Below are positions 32,236 to 42,525 of a stretch of 44,155 nt of DNA, in pieces (position 1 is the stretch's first letter; the number at the start of each line of letters is the position of its first letter). The stretch comes from an uncultured Mycoplasmatota bacterium (GTDB lineage Bacteria > Bacillota_I > Bacilli_A > RF39 > UBA660). Below the pieces are notes generated by a model, which did not search any database, was not told the DNA's origin, and was given only the letters and a program-made list of their open reading frames with translations. The position numbers were made by a program, and so were the translations under genes. The stretch covers positions 1 through 44,155 of the forward strand of contig CAMNSB010000004.1 in NCBI GenBank assembly GCA_946554325.1, written 5' to 3'.

Positions 32236-32290
32236 AAAGTCGAATTAGTTCGACTAATTTCCCTATGGTGCGATAGGGATTGTTATCTAC
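32236..32290. other. Junction of element 3 right end and element 2 left end
   Basis: TCCCTAT-GGTGCG-ATAGGGA (32260-32279) is a perfect dyad. Left of the core is the element 3 tRNA-side end; right of it is the element 2 left end with GTTAT, AACTTTTT and CGCTAAA. The junction therefore looks like a complete attP-type site inside the array. Confidence 0.55.
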
Positions 32291-32360
32291 AACTTTTTCG
32301 CTAAATTAGGAATTAATACATAATTTGTATCAATTTCTTAATTCAATTATAGCATAGATT

Positions 32361-34313
32361 TTAATTTTTTCTTCTTCCTTTTTTAGTTTTTCTTTTTAAA
32401 TTTAATGTTGTTGACTCTTGTTCTTCTTGTTCTAGTTGTTTTTTCCAAGCATCTTCATTTAATGGTCTTAAAGCAACATTGATTTTCTTTTCAATAGATA
32501 TAAGAGCACTTTCTTGTTTTTCATCTGGTCTATTTGGAATACTTTCAAGATTTTCATATTTACTCGTATATACACCAATTGTTTGTGGATTAGATAGTGT
32601 TCCTTTTTTAGATAATGTTTGAATTTCAAACACTCTCAAATTGTCATGCTTATATTCTTTAGGAAAGACAATAGCACACAAAGTTCTACCTTGATAAATA
32701 TTTTCAACTTTAATTCCATCTTTACCTTCAGTAATTTTTAATCCTTCTGGAATTTGATTTGTTAATCCCTTACTTCTATAATTCAAATAGCTTGTAATCG
32801 AATATCTTATATTATCAAATAATCTTATAGGAGCAAGTTCTGCTTCTCTCATTGCCTCTTTATTTTCATAAGCACTTATATAATCTTGATCCAATTCTTC
32901 TGCTGTCTTAAAATCTAAATCACTTATTGCAGGTTTACCATTTTGCAATAAAGCTTGATTATAAAAATTAACTGATGCCTCTATAATACCTCTCATTTGT
33001 GAATATTGACTTTGAGCATATTTTATTCGATATTCATCTTTTTCTTCAACCTCAATTGGTTGTCTTAAAATTCTAATTTCTTTACTGTGATATTCTAAAT
33101 CTGGGGCATAGTTTCCTCCAAACACATATCCTAATTTAATACCATCTGCTAAATCACTATCAATTCCCCAATGAAGGTCATCTTGAGCCACAAAAAGAGT
33201 TAGTTCTTTTCCTGTATCTTTACATTGTTCTGTGCTTTCGTGATTCATACTTAAAATATTACCTGAATATATACGAGTTACAATAATAATATCATATTTT
33301 CCAAGATTACTTTTAACATATCTACCTAAACTACAATTATTATCTTCTTTAAAATCAATATTTAAACCTAATTCACTGGCAATTCTATTAGCATATTCAC
33401 TAACACTTATAGAATCTAAATATAATATTTTTAAATCAGATTTTTTTGTTGGTAAAGGTAATCTATTTGGATTAATATAGTCTTGAATTGGCACAAATTT
33501 CTTATCTTTTAATCCTACTTTTTCTAAGGTTTGATTAATCAGCATATTTTCTACAATTCTATCAAAAATACCTTGATAAGTTAATTCATTTGTATCCCAA
33601 CTTCTACAATTATTCCTATCACTTAAATAGGTAACTAACTCTATATGATCAGGATCATCATATCTATATAGAGATGGTTCAAGAATGTGTTTTTTATCTC
33701 TTAATTTATCAATTGTTCTATCTAGTTCAACATTACCATCAAAACAACAATGCTGAACATTTTGATTCCCTTTTAAAATAATATGGTATTTTTCTAATTC
33801 TTCAGGATGTTGAGAAAAATATTGGTCTGCTCTTATGATAGATCTAAAATAATCTACATTTTTAAATCCATATTTTACAAGTTCATCATAATCATCTTGA
33901 ATATCAGAAATTAATAATACATTTGCTTCATTTAATACTTTATTTTTATTTTCTAATAGTGCATTTTCTTTTTTTTGCTTAAATATTTCAATTTCTAAAC
34001 TATTAAAATAATCATTAACTTTATTTCCTGCTACTTCTAATAATTTTTCTCGTAAAGTACAATTTTCTTCTTCAATAAAATGATCTAATGATATACCATC
34101 TCTTAATTTAATTGTTCCATTACTAAGTGTTTCAATATATTTTCCTAAATTATTGGGTGAATAACTCCAAGACCCTCTAACTTCTATATTCAATTTTTCT
34201 TCTAAATCAGTAATTAATAAACTAAAATCAATATTATCAAGTGTTTCAAATTTTAATAGTGCTCCTGCAATTATTGGCTCATAATTGATTCTCTCTTTTT
34301 TCATTTCTTCCAT
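32361..34313 (-). CDS. Element 2 cargo protein, 650 aa, unknown
   Basis: This protein is not recognised. Two segments look like small Rossmann or receiver-like units: residues about 150-215 (NVLLISDIQDDYDELVKYGF, EKYHIILKGNQN) and about 310-400 (LKILYLDSISVSEYANRIAS, YDIIIVTRIYSGNI). The C-terminal third is helical with a basic tail (LKRKTKKGRRKN). It stands in the same slot as the element 1 cargo behind an almost identical GGGAGGTTTAC leader. Position in a mobile element suggests a defence or conflict role, unproven. Confidence 0.55.
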   Translation of the reverse strand: MEEMKKERINYEPIIAGALLKFETLDNIDFSLLITDLEEKLNIEVRGSWSYSPNNLGKYIETLSNGTIKLRDGISLDHFIEEENCTLREKLLEVAGNKVNDYFNSLEIEIFKQKKENALLENKNKVLNEANVLLISDIQDDYDELVKYGFKNVDYFRSIIRADQYFSQHPEELEKYHIILKGNQNVQHCCFDGNVELDRTIDKLRDKKHILEPSLYRYDDPDHIELVTYLSDRNNCRSWDTNELTYQGIFDRIVENMLINQTLEKVGLKDKKFVPIQDYINPNRLPLPTKKSDLKILYLDSISVSEYANRIASELGLNIDFKEDNNCSLGRYVKSNLGKYDIIIVTRIYSGNILSMNHESTEQCKDTGKELTLFVAQDDLHWGIDSDLADGIKLGYVFGGNYAPDLEYHSKEIRILRQPIEVEEKDEYRIKYAQSQYSQMRGIIEASVNFYNQALLQNGKPAISDLDFKTAEELDQDYISAYENKEAMREAELAPIRLFDNIRYSITSYLNYRSKGLTNQIPEGLKITEGKDGIKVENIYQGRTLCAIVFPKEYKHDNLRVFEIQTLSKKGTLSNPQTIGVYTSKYENLESIPNRPDEKQESALISIEKKINVALRPLNEDAWKKQLEQEEQESTTLNLKRKTKKGRRKN

Positions 34314-34352
34314 AAAGTAAACCTCCCTAATTACTTGTTATTTTACCACATT
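34314..34352 (-). promoter_or_regulatory. Conserved cargo leader of element 2
   Basis: Near-copy of 22144-22192: TGGTAAAATAACAAGTAATTA followed by GGGAGGTTTAC, here overlapping the MobV stop codon. The conserved leader with different genes behind it marks a cargo exchange point. Confidence 0.55.
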
Positions 34353-35695
34353 TATTTTTCAAAATCATCACTTTTATCGTTATTTTTATTATTTTGTATA
34401 ATATCAATATCATTTTCATCAAGTATATCTTCGTTATATAAGTCATTTATGATGTCATCATATCTATCATAAAAAAAGAATTTGTTTTGTAAAAACTCTA
34501 TAAACTTTTTCCACAACTCTTTAAAGTAATCAACTATTTTTTGTAATTCTGATACTTTATCTTCTAACTCATCAATAGTTTCATTTGCATCATTTAAGTC
34601 ATATTCTAATTCTTCAATTCTATTATCACGAGTTTGGATTTTCTTTTTCAGGTTTCTAACTTCGTTAGAGTGCTCTCTTAAATCATCTTCATATTTTTTC
34701 AAGATAACATTTATATCGTTTTCGTCTCTTAAATTAGATGTAGTATCATTAGTTTGTTCTATATATTTTTTGATTTTATCTATATTTTCATTAGAAATAG
34801 TAAAATTATTTTTATTAGTGATAGTAGGTTTTAAACTATCAATAATATCATTAATTTCATTAGATTTATTTTGTAATTCATCTGTTTTACTATTTAATTC
34901 TTTAAGTTGTTTTTTATATTTTTCATGTTCTCTTTTAAACTTTTTATACTCGTTCATGTTAGCAACATTAATATCAACATTTCTTCCTTCTTCTTTTGCT
35001 TTAAGAGTATAGTTTAAATGATAAATTCTATTGAATGAATTAATACAATATTCTCTCATTTTGTCTTGAATATTTATTAAACTTATCTTATTAAACACAT
35101 CAGATTTACCAACTTGTTTTTCCATTCCATTTTTCATTCCATCTTTAAAGGGAACACCAACAATATGCAAATGTGGACTAGATTCATCAAAATGTATGGT
35201 GGCATTTGCTATTTTAAAGTTAGGTACAACTTCTTCTAAATCTATGATTTGTTCTTTAAAAACTTCTACCATTTTATGCTTGAATTTATCATCTTTATCA
35301 GACCAAAAGTCCATACCTCCAAGTTCAATAATAATCTCACAAGCAAGATCTCGTTTGTTATCATTTGAGATATGATTAAAATAGTTTTCTATCTTTCTAT
35401 CATTTCTAGTTTGCTTTTCGTTGTATTTAATTCTAGCATCTTCAAACAATTCCAAATACAATTTTTTAGTATCTTCAACAATAGAAGAAGTTCCTTTAAT
35501 CGTACAAATTAATTCTTTGTCCTCATCATATTTTCTCAAATTATGTTTATCAACTTTTGATAATTGCTGATGGTTTTGGATAGCATTATTATTAAAAGAA
35601 GTAGTATTAGTATCATTCGTTTTTGCTGTTCTTCTCGCTCTTTTTGATTTATTTTTATCATTACCTAAGTGTAATGAATAAGATAATTCTTCCAT
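34352..35695 (-). CDS. MobV-family relaxase (Mob/Pre)
   Basis: The hallmark HFDESSPHLHIVGVPF lies near residue 165, after an N-terminal KHNLRKYD segment that matches the MobV R/N-containing motif. The C-terminal half is a long coiled coil (EHKYKKQLKEL-type and DDINVILKKYEDDL). MobV relaxases nick an oriT just upstream of their gene and lead single-strand transfer using a conjugation machine supplied by another element. None is in this window. 447 aa, apparently intact. Confidence 0.85.
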   Translation of the reverse strand: MEELSYSLHLGNDKNKSKRARRTAKTNDTNTTSFNNNAIQNHQQLSKVDKHNLRKYDEDKELICTIKGTSSIVEDTKKLYLELFEDARIKYNEKQTRNDRKIENYFNHISNDNKRDLACEIIIELGGMDFWSDKDDKFKHKMVEVFKEQIIDLEEVVPNFKIANATIHFDESSPHLHIVGVPFKDGMKNGMEKQVGKSDVFNKISLINIQDKMREYCINSFNRIYHLNYTLKAKEEGRNVDINVANMNEYKKFKREHEKYKKQLKELNSKTDELQNKSNEINDIIDSLKPTITNKNNFTISNENIDKIKKYIEQTNDTTSNLRDENDINVILKKYEDDLREHSNEVRNLKKKIQTRDNRIEELEYDLNDANETIDELEDKVSELQKIVDYFKELWKKFIEFLQNKFFFYDRYDDIINDLYNEDILDENDIDIIQNNKNNDKSDDFEK

Positions 35696-35725
35696 ATTTT
35701 ATAATCCCCTTTGAAATAGAGCCTA

Positions 35726-35885
35726 CTTATACAATGTCTATTGTATAAGTAGGGTAATTTTGCTTTGTCAAAATCTCTAACCCCCTATAGATTTTGACAC
35801 AAGTATCAAAATCTGGGGGCTAAGGTTTAGGCAACCTTAGAATCCACCTGTCTTATTTCGTAATATTTCAAAACTTCGTAATGAA
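35726..35885 (-). other. Conserved hairpin spacer of element 2, candidate oriT
   Basis: Just upstream of mobV lies a perfect 14-bp hairpin (CCTACTTATACAAT with ATTGTATAAGTAGG, about 35723-35754). Next come a CCCCC/GGGGG hairpin around AGATTTTGA/TCAAAATCT and the hairpin CTAAGGTT-GCCTA-AACCTTAG. The last two are conserved in element 1. Position directly before the relaxase gene fits an origin of transfer. Confidence 0.55.
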
Positions 35886-36029
35886 ATAAAACTACATAAA
35901 AATTCTGATAAAATAATAAGCACTGCTTATTATTTTATCTAAACAATCTATCGCCAATTTCATCAGCATAGCTGACAAAACTTGCCACGATTGTTATAAC
36001 TTTTTTTAGAAAAAAGTTAACGAAAAATT

Positions 36030-37961
<1,932 letters not shown>

Positions 37962-37984
37962 TTAATCCTCTATCTTTGAAACCT

Positions 37985-38036
37985 AAAAAGAGGCGACAAA
38001 GACGCATTAAATATTTTTATGTCTTTGACACCTCTT
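37985..38036 (-). terminator. Attenuator terminator upstream of the element 2 recombinase
   Basis: AAGAGGTGTCAAAGAC pairs with GTCTTTGTCGCCTCTT and five Ts follow. The leader segment TTTTATGTTTTTG (38102-38090) can pair along 13 bases, one of them G-U, with CAAAGACATAAAA of the 5' arm. The arrangement matches element 1 while the loop sequences differ. Confidence 0.65.
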
Positions 38037-38099
38037 AAAATCTAAATAAGTTGTATTAATATAATTCAAACTTCGTTTCATATTAACCCCCAAAAACAT
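38007..38099 (-). CDS. Possible 30-aa leader peptide ending in the attenuator loop
   Basis: The ATG matches the MFLWG start of element 1, but one base fewer (TTTTTGGGGG for TTTTTGTGGGG) opens a longer frame (MFLGVNMKRSLNYINTTY) whose stop lies in the terminator loop. Translation through the 5' arm would stop the terminator from forming. The ribosome-binding site is weak. Confidence 0.4.
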   Translation of the reverse strand: MFLGVNMKRSLNYINTTYLDFKRCQRHKNI

Positions 38100-38121
38100 A
38101 AAACTTGTTTCTTGGTTTCCT

Positions 38122-38149
38122 ATTATAGATATTTAAATCTTAAAGTCAA
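38122..38149 (-). promoter_or_regulatory. Promoter of the element 2 recombinase
   Basis: TTGACT (38149-38144), 16-base spacer and TATAAT (38127-38122), the same as in element 1. Confidence 0.65.
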
Positions 38150-38189
38150 GACATATTTACCAAATTTTGTCTATCTTAAGGCAATTGTG

Positions 38190-38536
38190 AAAGAAGTTGA
38201 TATATTTTAATACATTTAATCTATTGATTTAATAAAGTCCTCTAAATCTTTGATTTCAATACTATTTCTTAAATTCCCAATATAAATAGTTTTAGAATAG
38301 TTAAATACTAGAAATGTAATACCTTTAATAATAACCCTATGAGGTTCGATATATGAGAGATTTGTTCTTTTTATATTTTTAATATAACCATTTATTATAG
38401 TAGGTTTCGTATTACAAAAATCACATATAAATTCCATTTTCTTTTTTAGTTCTTCATCAAAGTGTAATTCTTTACTAACTATACTTACCATTTTTATCTG
38501 TCCTTTCTCTAATCACAAAAAAATATCAACTTCTTT
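38190..38536. repeat. Inverted repeat flanking the 91-aa gene, element 2
   Basis: AAAGAAGTTGATAT (38190-38203) and ATATCAACTTCTTT (38523-38536) are perfect 14-bp inverted copies. Relative to element 1 both arms changed together, which supports function. Confidence 0.55.
38216..38491 (-). CDS. Conserved 91-aa element protein of element 2
   Basis: Homologue of 24568-24843, with CDFC, the core YIEPHRVIIKGITFLVFNYS and an acidic C-terminal helix. Same length, same place between the tRNA-side end and the recombinase leader. A candidate directionality factor or regulator of the recombinase. GGACAG precedes the ATG. Confidence 0.65.
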   Translation of the reverse strand: MVSIVSKELHFDEELKKKMEFICDFCNTKPTIINGYIKNIKRTNLSYIEPHRVIIKGITFLVFNYSKTIYIGNLRNSIEIKDLEDFIKSID

Positions 38537-38589
38537 GAAATTGATACTTTTGTATATAAAGTTCTAAAAAGTTAGAACAGATTTCCCAA
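38537..38589. other. Right attachment end of element 2
   Basis: Shared with element 1: AATTGATAC, an AACAGATT block, and a hairpin (GTTCTAAC/GTTAGAAC) that can terminate the tRNA transcript. It ends in TTTCCCAA next to the tRNA CACCA complement. Confidence 0.55.
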
Positions 38590-38666
38590 TGGTGTCCTTG
38601 GGCAGATTCGAACTGCCGACCTATCGCTTAGGAGGCGATTGCTCTATCCTACTGAGCTACAAAGAC
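38590..38666 (-). tRNA. tRNA-Arg(CCT)
   Basis: Cloverleaf with anticodon stem ATCGC/GCGAT, loop CTCCTAA (anticodon CCT), T-loop TTCGAAT and encoded CCA. It is the insertion point of element 2. Confidence 0.92.
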
Positions 38667-38683
38667 AAGAAATAGAAAAACAA

Positions 38684-39145
38684 TTATTTGCTTTTCTCTT
38701 CACATGTGGCATTTAATCCTTCATAGGCTTCTTTTAAGACAGAAACTTTTACTTTTCCATTTTCTATTGCCACTTTGTTATTTTCATCTATCTCTATTAA
38801 TTTATCTGTATCAATATGTTCATAATCTACCTTAGTAGTACTAATTAACTTATTTTTTTCCATTTTAATTTTATTTTCATAGTATTTAATATTATTATAA
38901 GCACTATATATTTTTTCTAAATTTTCTTTATAGGTATTTAATACACTTTCTTCTTCACTGGTAATTGTCTCTACTGTATCTAGTTTTGTTACATAACCAT
39001 TTTTATAATCTACTGTATATACTGATTCTAATTTCGTATTTGCATTAATATCTTGTTCTTTTTTACAAACTAGTTTTCCTTGTTTTTCACTACATCCTGT
39101 TAGTAATACTACTCCCATTATAAAAACCACTACTATTTTTTTCAT
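38684..39145 (-). CDS. YehR/DUF1307-like lipoprotein B
   Basis: Signal peptide with lipobox LLTGC, then a domain parallel to lipoprotein A at 25304: VYTVDYKNGYVTKLDTVE, ENLEKIYSAYNNIKYYENKI and TKVDYEHIDTDKLIEID. The ATG at 39145, behind AAAAGGAGCAAGG, is preferred to 39175. Like its paralogue it lies directly upstream of a tRNA-Arg gene. Confidence 0.7.
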   Translation of the reverse strand: MKKIVVVFIMGVVLLTGCSEKQGKLVCKKEQDINANTKLESVYTVDYKNGYVTKLDTVETITSEEESVLNTYKENLEKIYSAYNNIKYYENKIKMEKNKLISTTKVDYEHIDTDKLIEIDENNKVAIENGKVKVSVLKEAYEGLNATCEEKSK

Positions 39146-39221
39146 ATCCTTGCTCCTTTTCTTTTTACTATACAATACATATTTACTTTTTTCAATGCTA
39201 TTAACAAAAAAGATTTAAAAT

Positions 39222-39728
39222 CTATTTAAATCTCAAATAGTTTAAGAAAAATATCATTAAAAATGTTGTTGCGGCATTCAGTTCTTTTCTAATACTATAT
39301 GTCTTTTCATAAATACCTGCAATATCATCTACTAAGTCTACTACCCAACTTTCCAAATACTTTGGTGGGGTAAAAGTTACTGGAAACATATGTGTTTTTA
39401 TAATATCCTTTTCTAAATCTGTTAAGTCATAATATTTAGAAGCATTTTCTAGGGCATAGCCTGGATGCCTTCTTAAAGCATGTACTTTGTTATCGTCTTT
39501 GGTCTCTTCTAAAAAGAAGTCATGAAGAATAGATGCTCTAGTTGTTTCTTTATAATTTAGTCTTAAAAACTTTGTTATTTTATAGGAATAGAAAGATACT
39601 CTTAGTAAATGTTCATATCTAGTAATTCCATGGTGTGTGATTTGTTTTGTTTTTTGAAACTCTTCATTATTAATAATAGATTCTATTAATGAATAAAATT
39701 CTTTATATGACTCATTTTTATTAATCAT
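39222..39728 (-). CDS. HD-domain hydrolase
   Basis: Metal-binding residues of the HD superfamily are visible: H in RYEHLLRVSFYSYKI, HD in SILHDFFLEE, H in RHPGYALENASKYY, HMFPVTF and the final D in VVDLVDDIAGIYE. Short single-domain proteins of this type act on nucleotides or phosphate esters. The substrate is unknown. 168 aa. Confidence 0.8.
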   Translation of the reverse strand: MINKNESYKEFYSLIESIINNEEFQKTKQITHHGITRYEHLLRVSFYSYKITKFLRLNYKETTRASILHDFFLEETKDDNKVHALRRHPGYALENASKYYDLTDLEKDIIKTHMFPVTFTPPKYLESWVVDLVDDIAGIYEKTYSIRKELNAATTFLMIFFLNYLRFK

Positions 39729-39810
39729 TCATTTCTTCACCCTTTATTTTAATTTATGTATGTCCCTACTTTATAATGATAACACCTTACCTATTAAATT
39801 ACAATTTTTT

Positions 39811-40341
39811 TTAGATTTTTTTATTATTAGACACTATCACTTTGCCATAAAATGATTTTTTATCTAAATCTGTTTCCTTATCTATAAAGTAATTGAGTAA
39901 ATACTTTCTTTGTTCTTGTGGTTGTAAAGTGGTAACTAAGATATCCCCATTCATTGACAGTACTCTTGGTGTCAAATCCTGTTCATCTTTTTGCATTAAA
40001 TAATAATTAATTTGATTATTAGAAAGTATTTTATTCTTTTCTTCTGCTATTTTGTTATAGTCTAGAGTAATTTTTGCTAAGATTTCTTTTTTCTCATTTG
40101 TATTATTTTTCAGTGTAAATTGATACTTTCCACTTCTATTTTCATTGTTAATAGCAATTTTTTCTTGTTCTTCTACACTTACTCCAGTGATGGATATAGC
40201 ATTTTTTCTTAATTTTTCTGTTTGTTTTTGGAATGTTTGATATGGTCCATACCAGATCCAAGTGGATACTAGTAGAAAAAGCATAACTTCTATTATATTT
40301 TTCAGATGATATCTAATCTCCCCTTTTGTATTTTTATTCAT
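39811..40341 (-). CDS. Single-pass membrane protein, 176 aa, unknown
   Basis: One N-terminal transmembrane helix (IIEVMLFLLVSTWIWY, about 16-31) and an extracellular beta-rich domain (GKYQFTLKNNTNEKKEILAK, FYGKVIVSNNKK) reminiscent of an immunoglobulin-like fold. A GGGGGGATAAC site precedes the ATG. It sits next to dnaB where dnaI is found in Bacillus; dnaI is not here. Confidence 0.55.
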   Translation of the reverse strand: MNKNTKGEIRYHLKNIIEVMLFLLVSTWIWYGPYQTFQKQTEKLRKNAISITGVSVEEQEKIAINNENRSGKYQFTLKNNTNEKKEILAKITLDYNKIAEEKNKILSNNQINYYLMQKDEQDLTPRVLSMNGDILVTTLQPQEQRKYLLNYFIDKETDLDKKSFYGKVIVSNNKKI

Positions 40342-40386
40342 GTTATCCCCCCAGAATTGGCTCTTATTATATCAAAAAAACTTCAT

Positions 40387-41694
40387 TTAAGCAAGAGAAT
40401 CTAGTATTTTTTCTAATTCCATTGCATCTTCATCTGTTGTTTCTTCTTTTTCCAGTTCTTTGTTAAACCAAGCGGGCAAATGCTCTTCTTTTTTAGTTTT
40501 AGGGATTGTTTTTTTCTTGTTTTCCATCATTTTCTTCATCTTTTTATGTTCTTTTTCTGTAATCTTCATGGCTTCTTCTACTGTTTCGATATTTAATCTC
40601 TTCCACTGGCCAACAATTGTTTCAATATAGTTTTTATTTAGTTTTTGATTGTTAATTTTTAAAACATAGGATAATAATACATTTACTACTCCTGGTTTTA
40701 ATTTTTGATCAATGAGTAAGTTTTCTATTAATCTTAAATCTCTTGCTGTGGGTTCTGCTCCTTTATACTTACTTTTTAAGTAATCATAGGGAGAGATATT
40801 TTCAAATGTATATACCATCTTGGCCCATTTTGAAGTATCACCCACTTCTTTTTTCAAATATTCTGGCTGTTTGGCATAAACTAGAGTTGGTAATCTTCCT
40901 CCTTGTTCAAATTGATAATAATTCCTACATGATTTTCTAAGTTCTACTCGATCAATTAGTCCTTTCTCATTTAGAGCATTTCTTACTAATCCTTGCATTG
41001 CTAAATCATCGATTTGATAAATAAATGATAAGGAATTAATTAATTCTTTTACATCTGAAGTGAAACATCTTTCACTTATCATATTTTTAGGTATAGAGGC
41101 TATCAATAAATTGAAATCAATTTGTTCTCTTAGTGTTAGACTATTACTCGTTCTTGCTGTTATACCTTCTACTTTTTCCAAATCCGTTATGGAGCTGGTT
41201 TTAAATACGTTACTAAATTCTGCTGTAATATCGGTATACTCTTTTAGATTATAGTGGGGCATTTTATAATAACTTACTAGTTTTTCATATTCTTTTTTGC
41301 CTAAGTTATTATATAGTACGATGTTTAAGATAGGATGAGAAAAAAACTCTTGGGCAGAAAGTGGAGAATAGATTAAATAAACATACTCATTCACATGTCT
41401 TTCTTGTTTCATATATGTTTTTAAAAGACCACATGCTTCTAGTCTTTTTCTAGCATCTATGATATTATCTAGTTTTAACTGCATAGTGGTCATTAAATGG
41501 TGATGTGTTAGTTCAGTACTCATCAATTTACTTTCATTTAAGTCATCTAGTAGGGTAAAATAAAGACTTACTGCTGTATAACCTATAATCGGTTGATATA
41601 GTTTTGATATCAGTTTTCGATCGTTTTCGCTTAGAATGGTTTTATTTAATACGGTATAACTATCTGCTGGTAAAATTGTTACTACTTTTCTCAT
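40387..41694 (-). CDS. dnaB: Replication initiation and membrane attachment protein DnaB
   Basis: A Bacillus-type DnaB (not the helicase): the N-terminal winged-helix part starts ADSYTVLNKTILSENDRKLI then SKLYQPIIGYTAVSLYF, and the DnaD-like C-terminal domain has SPYDYLKSKYKGAEPTARDL and VNVLLSYVLKINNQKLNKNY. In Bacillus it helps load the replicative helicase at oriC together with DnaD and DnaI. 435 aa, near the usual 470. GGGTGATATAG precedes the ATG. Confidence 0.85.
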   Translation of the reverse strand: MRKVVTILPADSYTVLNKTILSENDRKLISKLYQPIIGYTAVSLYFTLLDDLNESKLMSTELTHHHLMTTMQLKLDNIIDARKRLEACGLLKTYMKQERHVNEYVYLIYSPLSAQEFFSHPILNIVLYNNLGKKEYEKLVSYYKMPHYNLKEYTDITAEFSNVFKTSSITDLEKVEGITARTSNSLTLREQIDFNLLIASIPKNMISERCFTSDVKELINSLSFIYQIDDLAMQGLVRNALNEKGLIDRVELRKSCRNYYQFEQGGRLPTLVYAKQPEYLKKEVGDTSKWAKMVYTFENISPYDYLKSKYKGAEPTARDLRLIENLLIDQKLKPGVVNVLLSYVLKINNQKLNKNYIETIVGQWKRLNIETVEEAMKITEKEHKKMKKMMENKKKTIPKTKKEEHLPAWFNKELEKEETTDEDAMELEKILDSLA

Positions 41695-41749
41695 CTATAT
41701 CACCCACTTTAATCATATAATATACAACTAAAAAAAGAAAGATAAAATA

Positions 41750-42514
41750 TTAAATTCCTAGAAATGTTAAAATTGTTTGTGGGGTTATCTTAGAAAAGTA
41801 TAAAAGCATAAAGGCAAGAAGTAAAAAGGGACCAAAAGGAATAATATTTTCTTTATAAGTCATATATAAAATAATAGAAATTGGTAGTGCTATTAGACTT
41901 CCTAGAAAAATAGAAATTGTTCCAAGTAGAGGGTCTAGAACAAGACCAAATAAGAATAATAACTTAATATCTCCTCCTCCTAATGATTCTTTTTTAAACA
42001 TTTTATTGCCTAGACACATGATTAAATACATTAAGACGAATAAAAATGATCCTGTTAGAAGATGAATGAAGGTTTGTTCTAGTCCAACTCTAAAATATTG
42101 AATGAATAAAAAACTAAGAGTAAAAAATAGAAGAATAGAATCTGGAATGATAAAATAGGTAAGATCACTTACTAGGACAATCATAAAAAGAGAGATGATG
42201 AAAAGGGCTAATAGAAAATCTAGGGAAAAGCCAAAACTAAAGAAGGATACTGCAAAAAGAAGTCCTGTCGATAGTTCTACTAGTGGTAGAATTAGGGGAA
42301 TTTTTTCTTTACAATAACGGCATTTTCCTTCTTGTACTATGTAAGATATGACAGGAATCATTTCATAGAACTTTAGTTTATGATTACAACTGTCACATTG
42401 TGAGTGTTCTAGTATAAAACCTCTTTTCTCTGGGATTCTCATTCCTAGTACACAATAAAATGATCCCATTACTAACCCTAAAATAAAAAAGCAAGTAATA
42501 TAGATATAAAGCAT
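41750..42514 (-). CDS. Prepilin peptidase (A24 family)
   Basis: The N-terminal GSFYCVLGMRIPEKRG and the zinc-binding CDSC and CRYC pairs of the cytoplasmic domain are present. Two catalytic aspartates follow, in VSDLTYFIIPD and GGGDIKLL, among about eight membrane helices. It cleaves and methylates type IV prepilin-like proteins, probably those of the competence pilus, since it sits 11 bases after the ComGB-like gene. Confidence 0.88.
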   Translation of the reverse strand: MLYIYITCFFILGLVMGSFYCVLGMRIPEKRGFILEHSQCDSCNHKLKFYEMIPVISYIVQEGKCRYCKEKIPLILPLVELSTGLLFAVSFFSFGFSLDFLLALFIISLFMIVLVSDLTYFIIPDSILLFFTLSFLFIQYFRVGLEQTFIHLLTGSFLFVLMYLIMCLGNKMFKKESLGGGDIKLLFLFGLVLDPLLGTISIFLGSLIALPISIILYMTYKENIIPFGPFLLLAFMLLYFSKITPQTILTFLGI

Positions 42515-42525
42515 AATGACACCTC

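Larger units (their letters stand above)
28519..32265. mobile_element. Element 3: remnant of a third element, tandem with element 2
   Basis: The sequence left of element 2 (about 32236-32265) is a copy of the tRNA-side end of these elements: an AAAGT hairpin (GTCGAA/TTCGAC), ATTTCCC and TATGGTG, which aligns with 38553-38590. Behind it lie a small gene whose start resembles the 91-aa protein and a 665-aa gene. No recombinase or left end was found, so the element is partial. The left limit given is only the end of its last likely gene. Confidence 0.5.
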
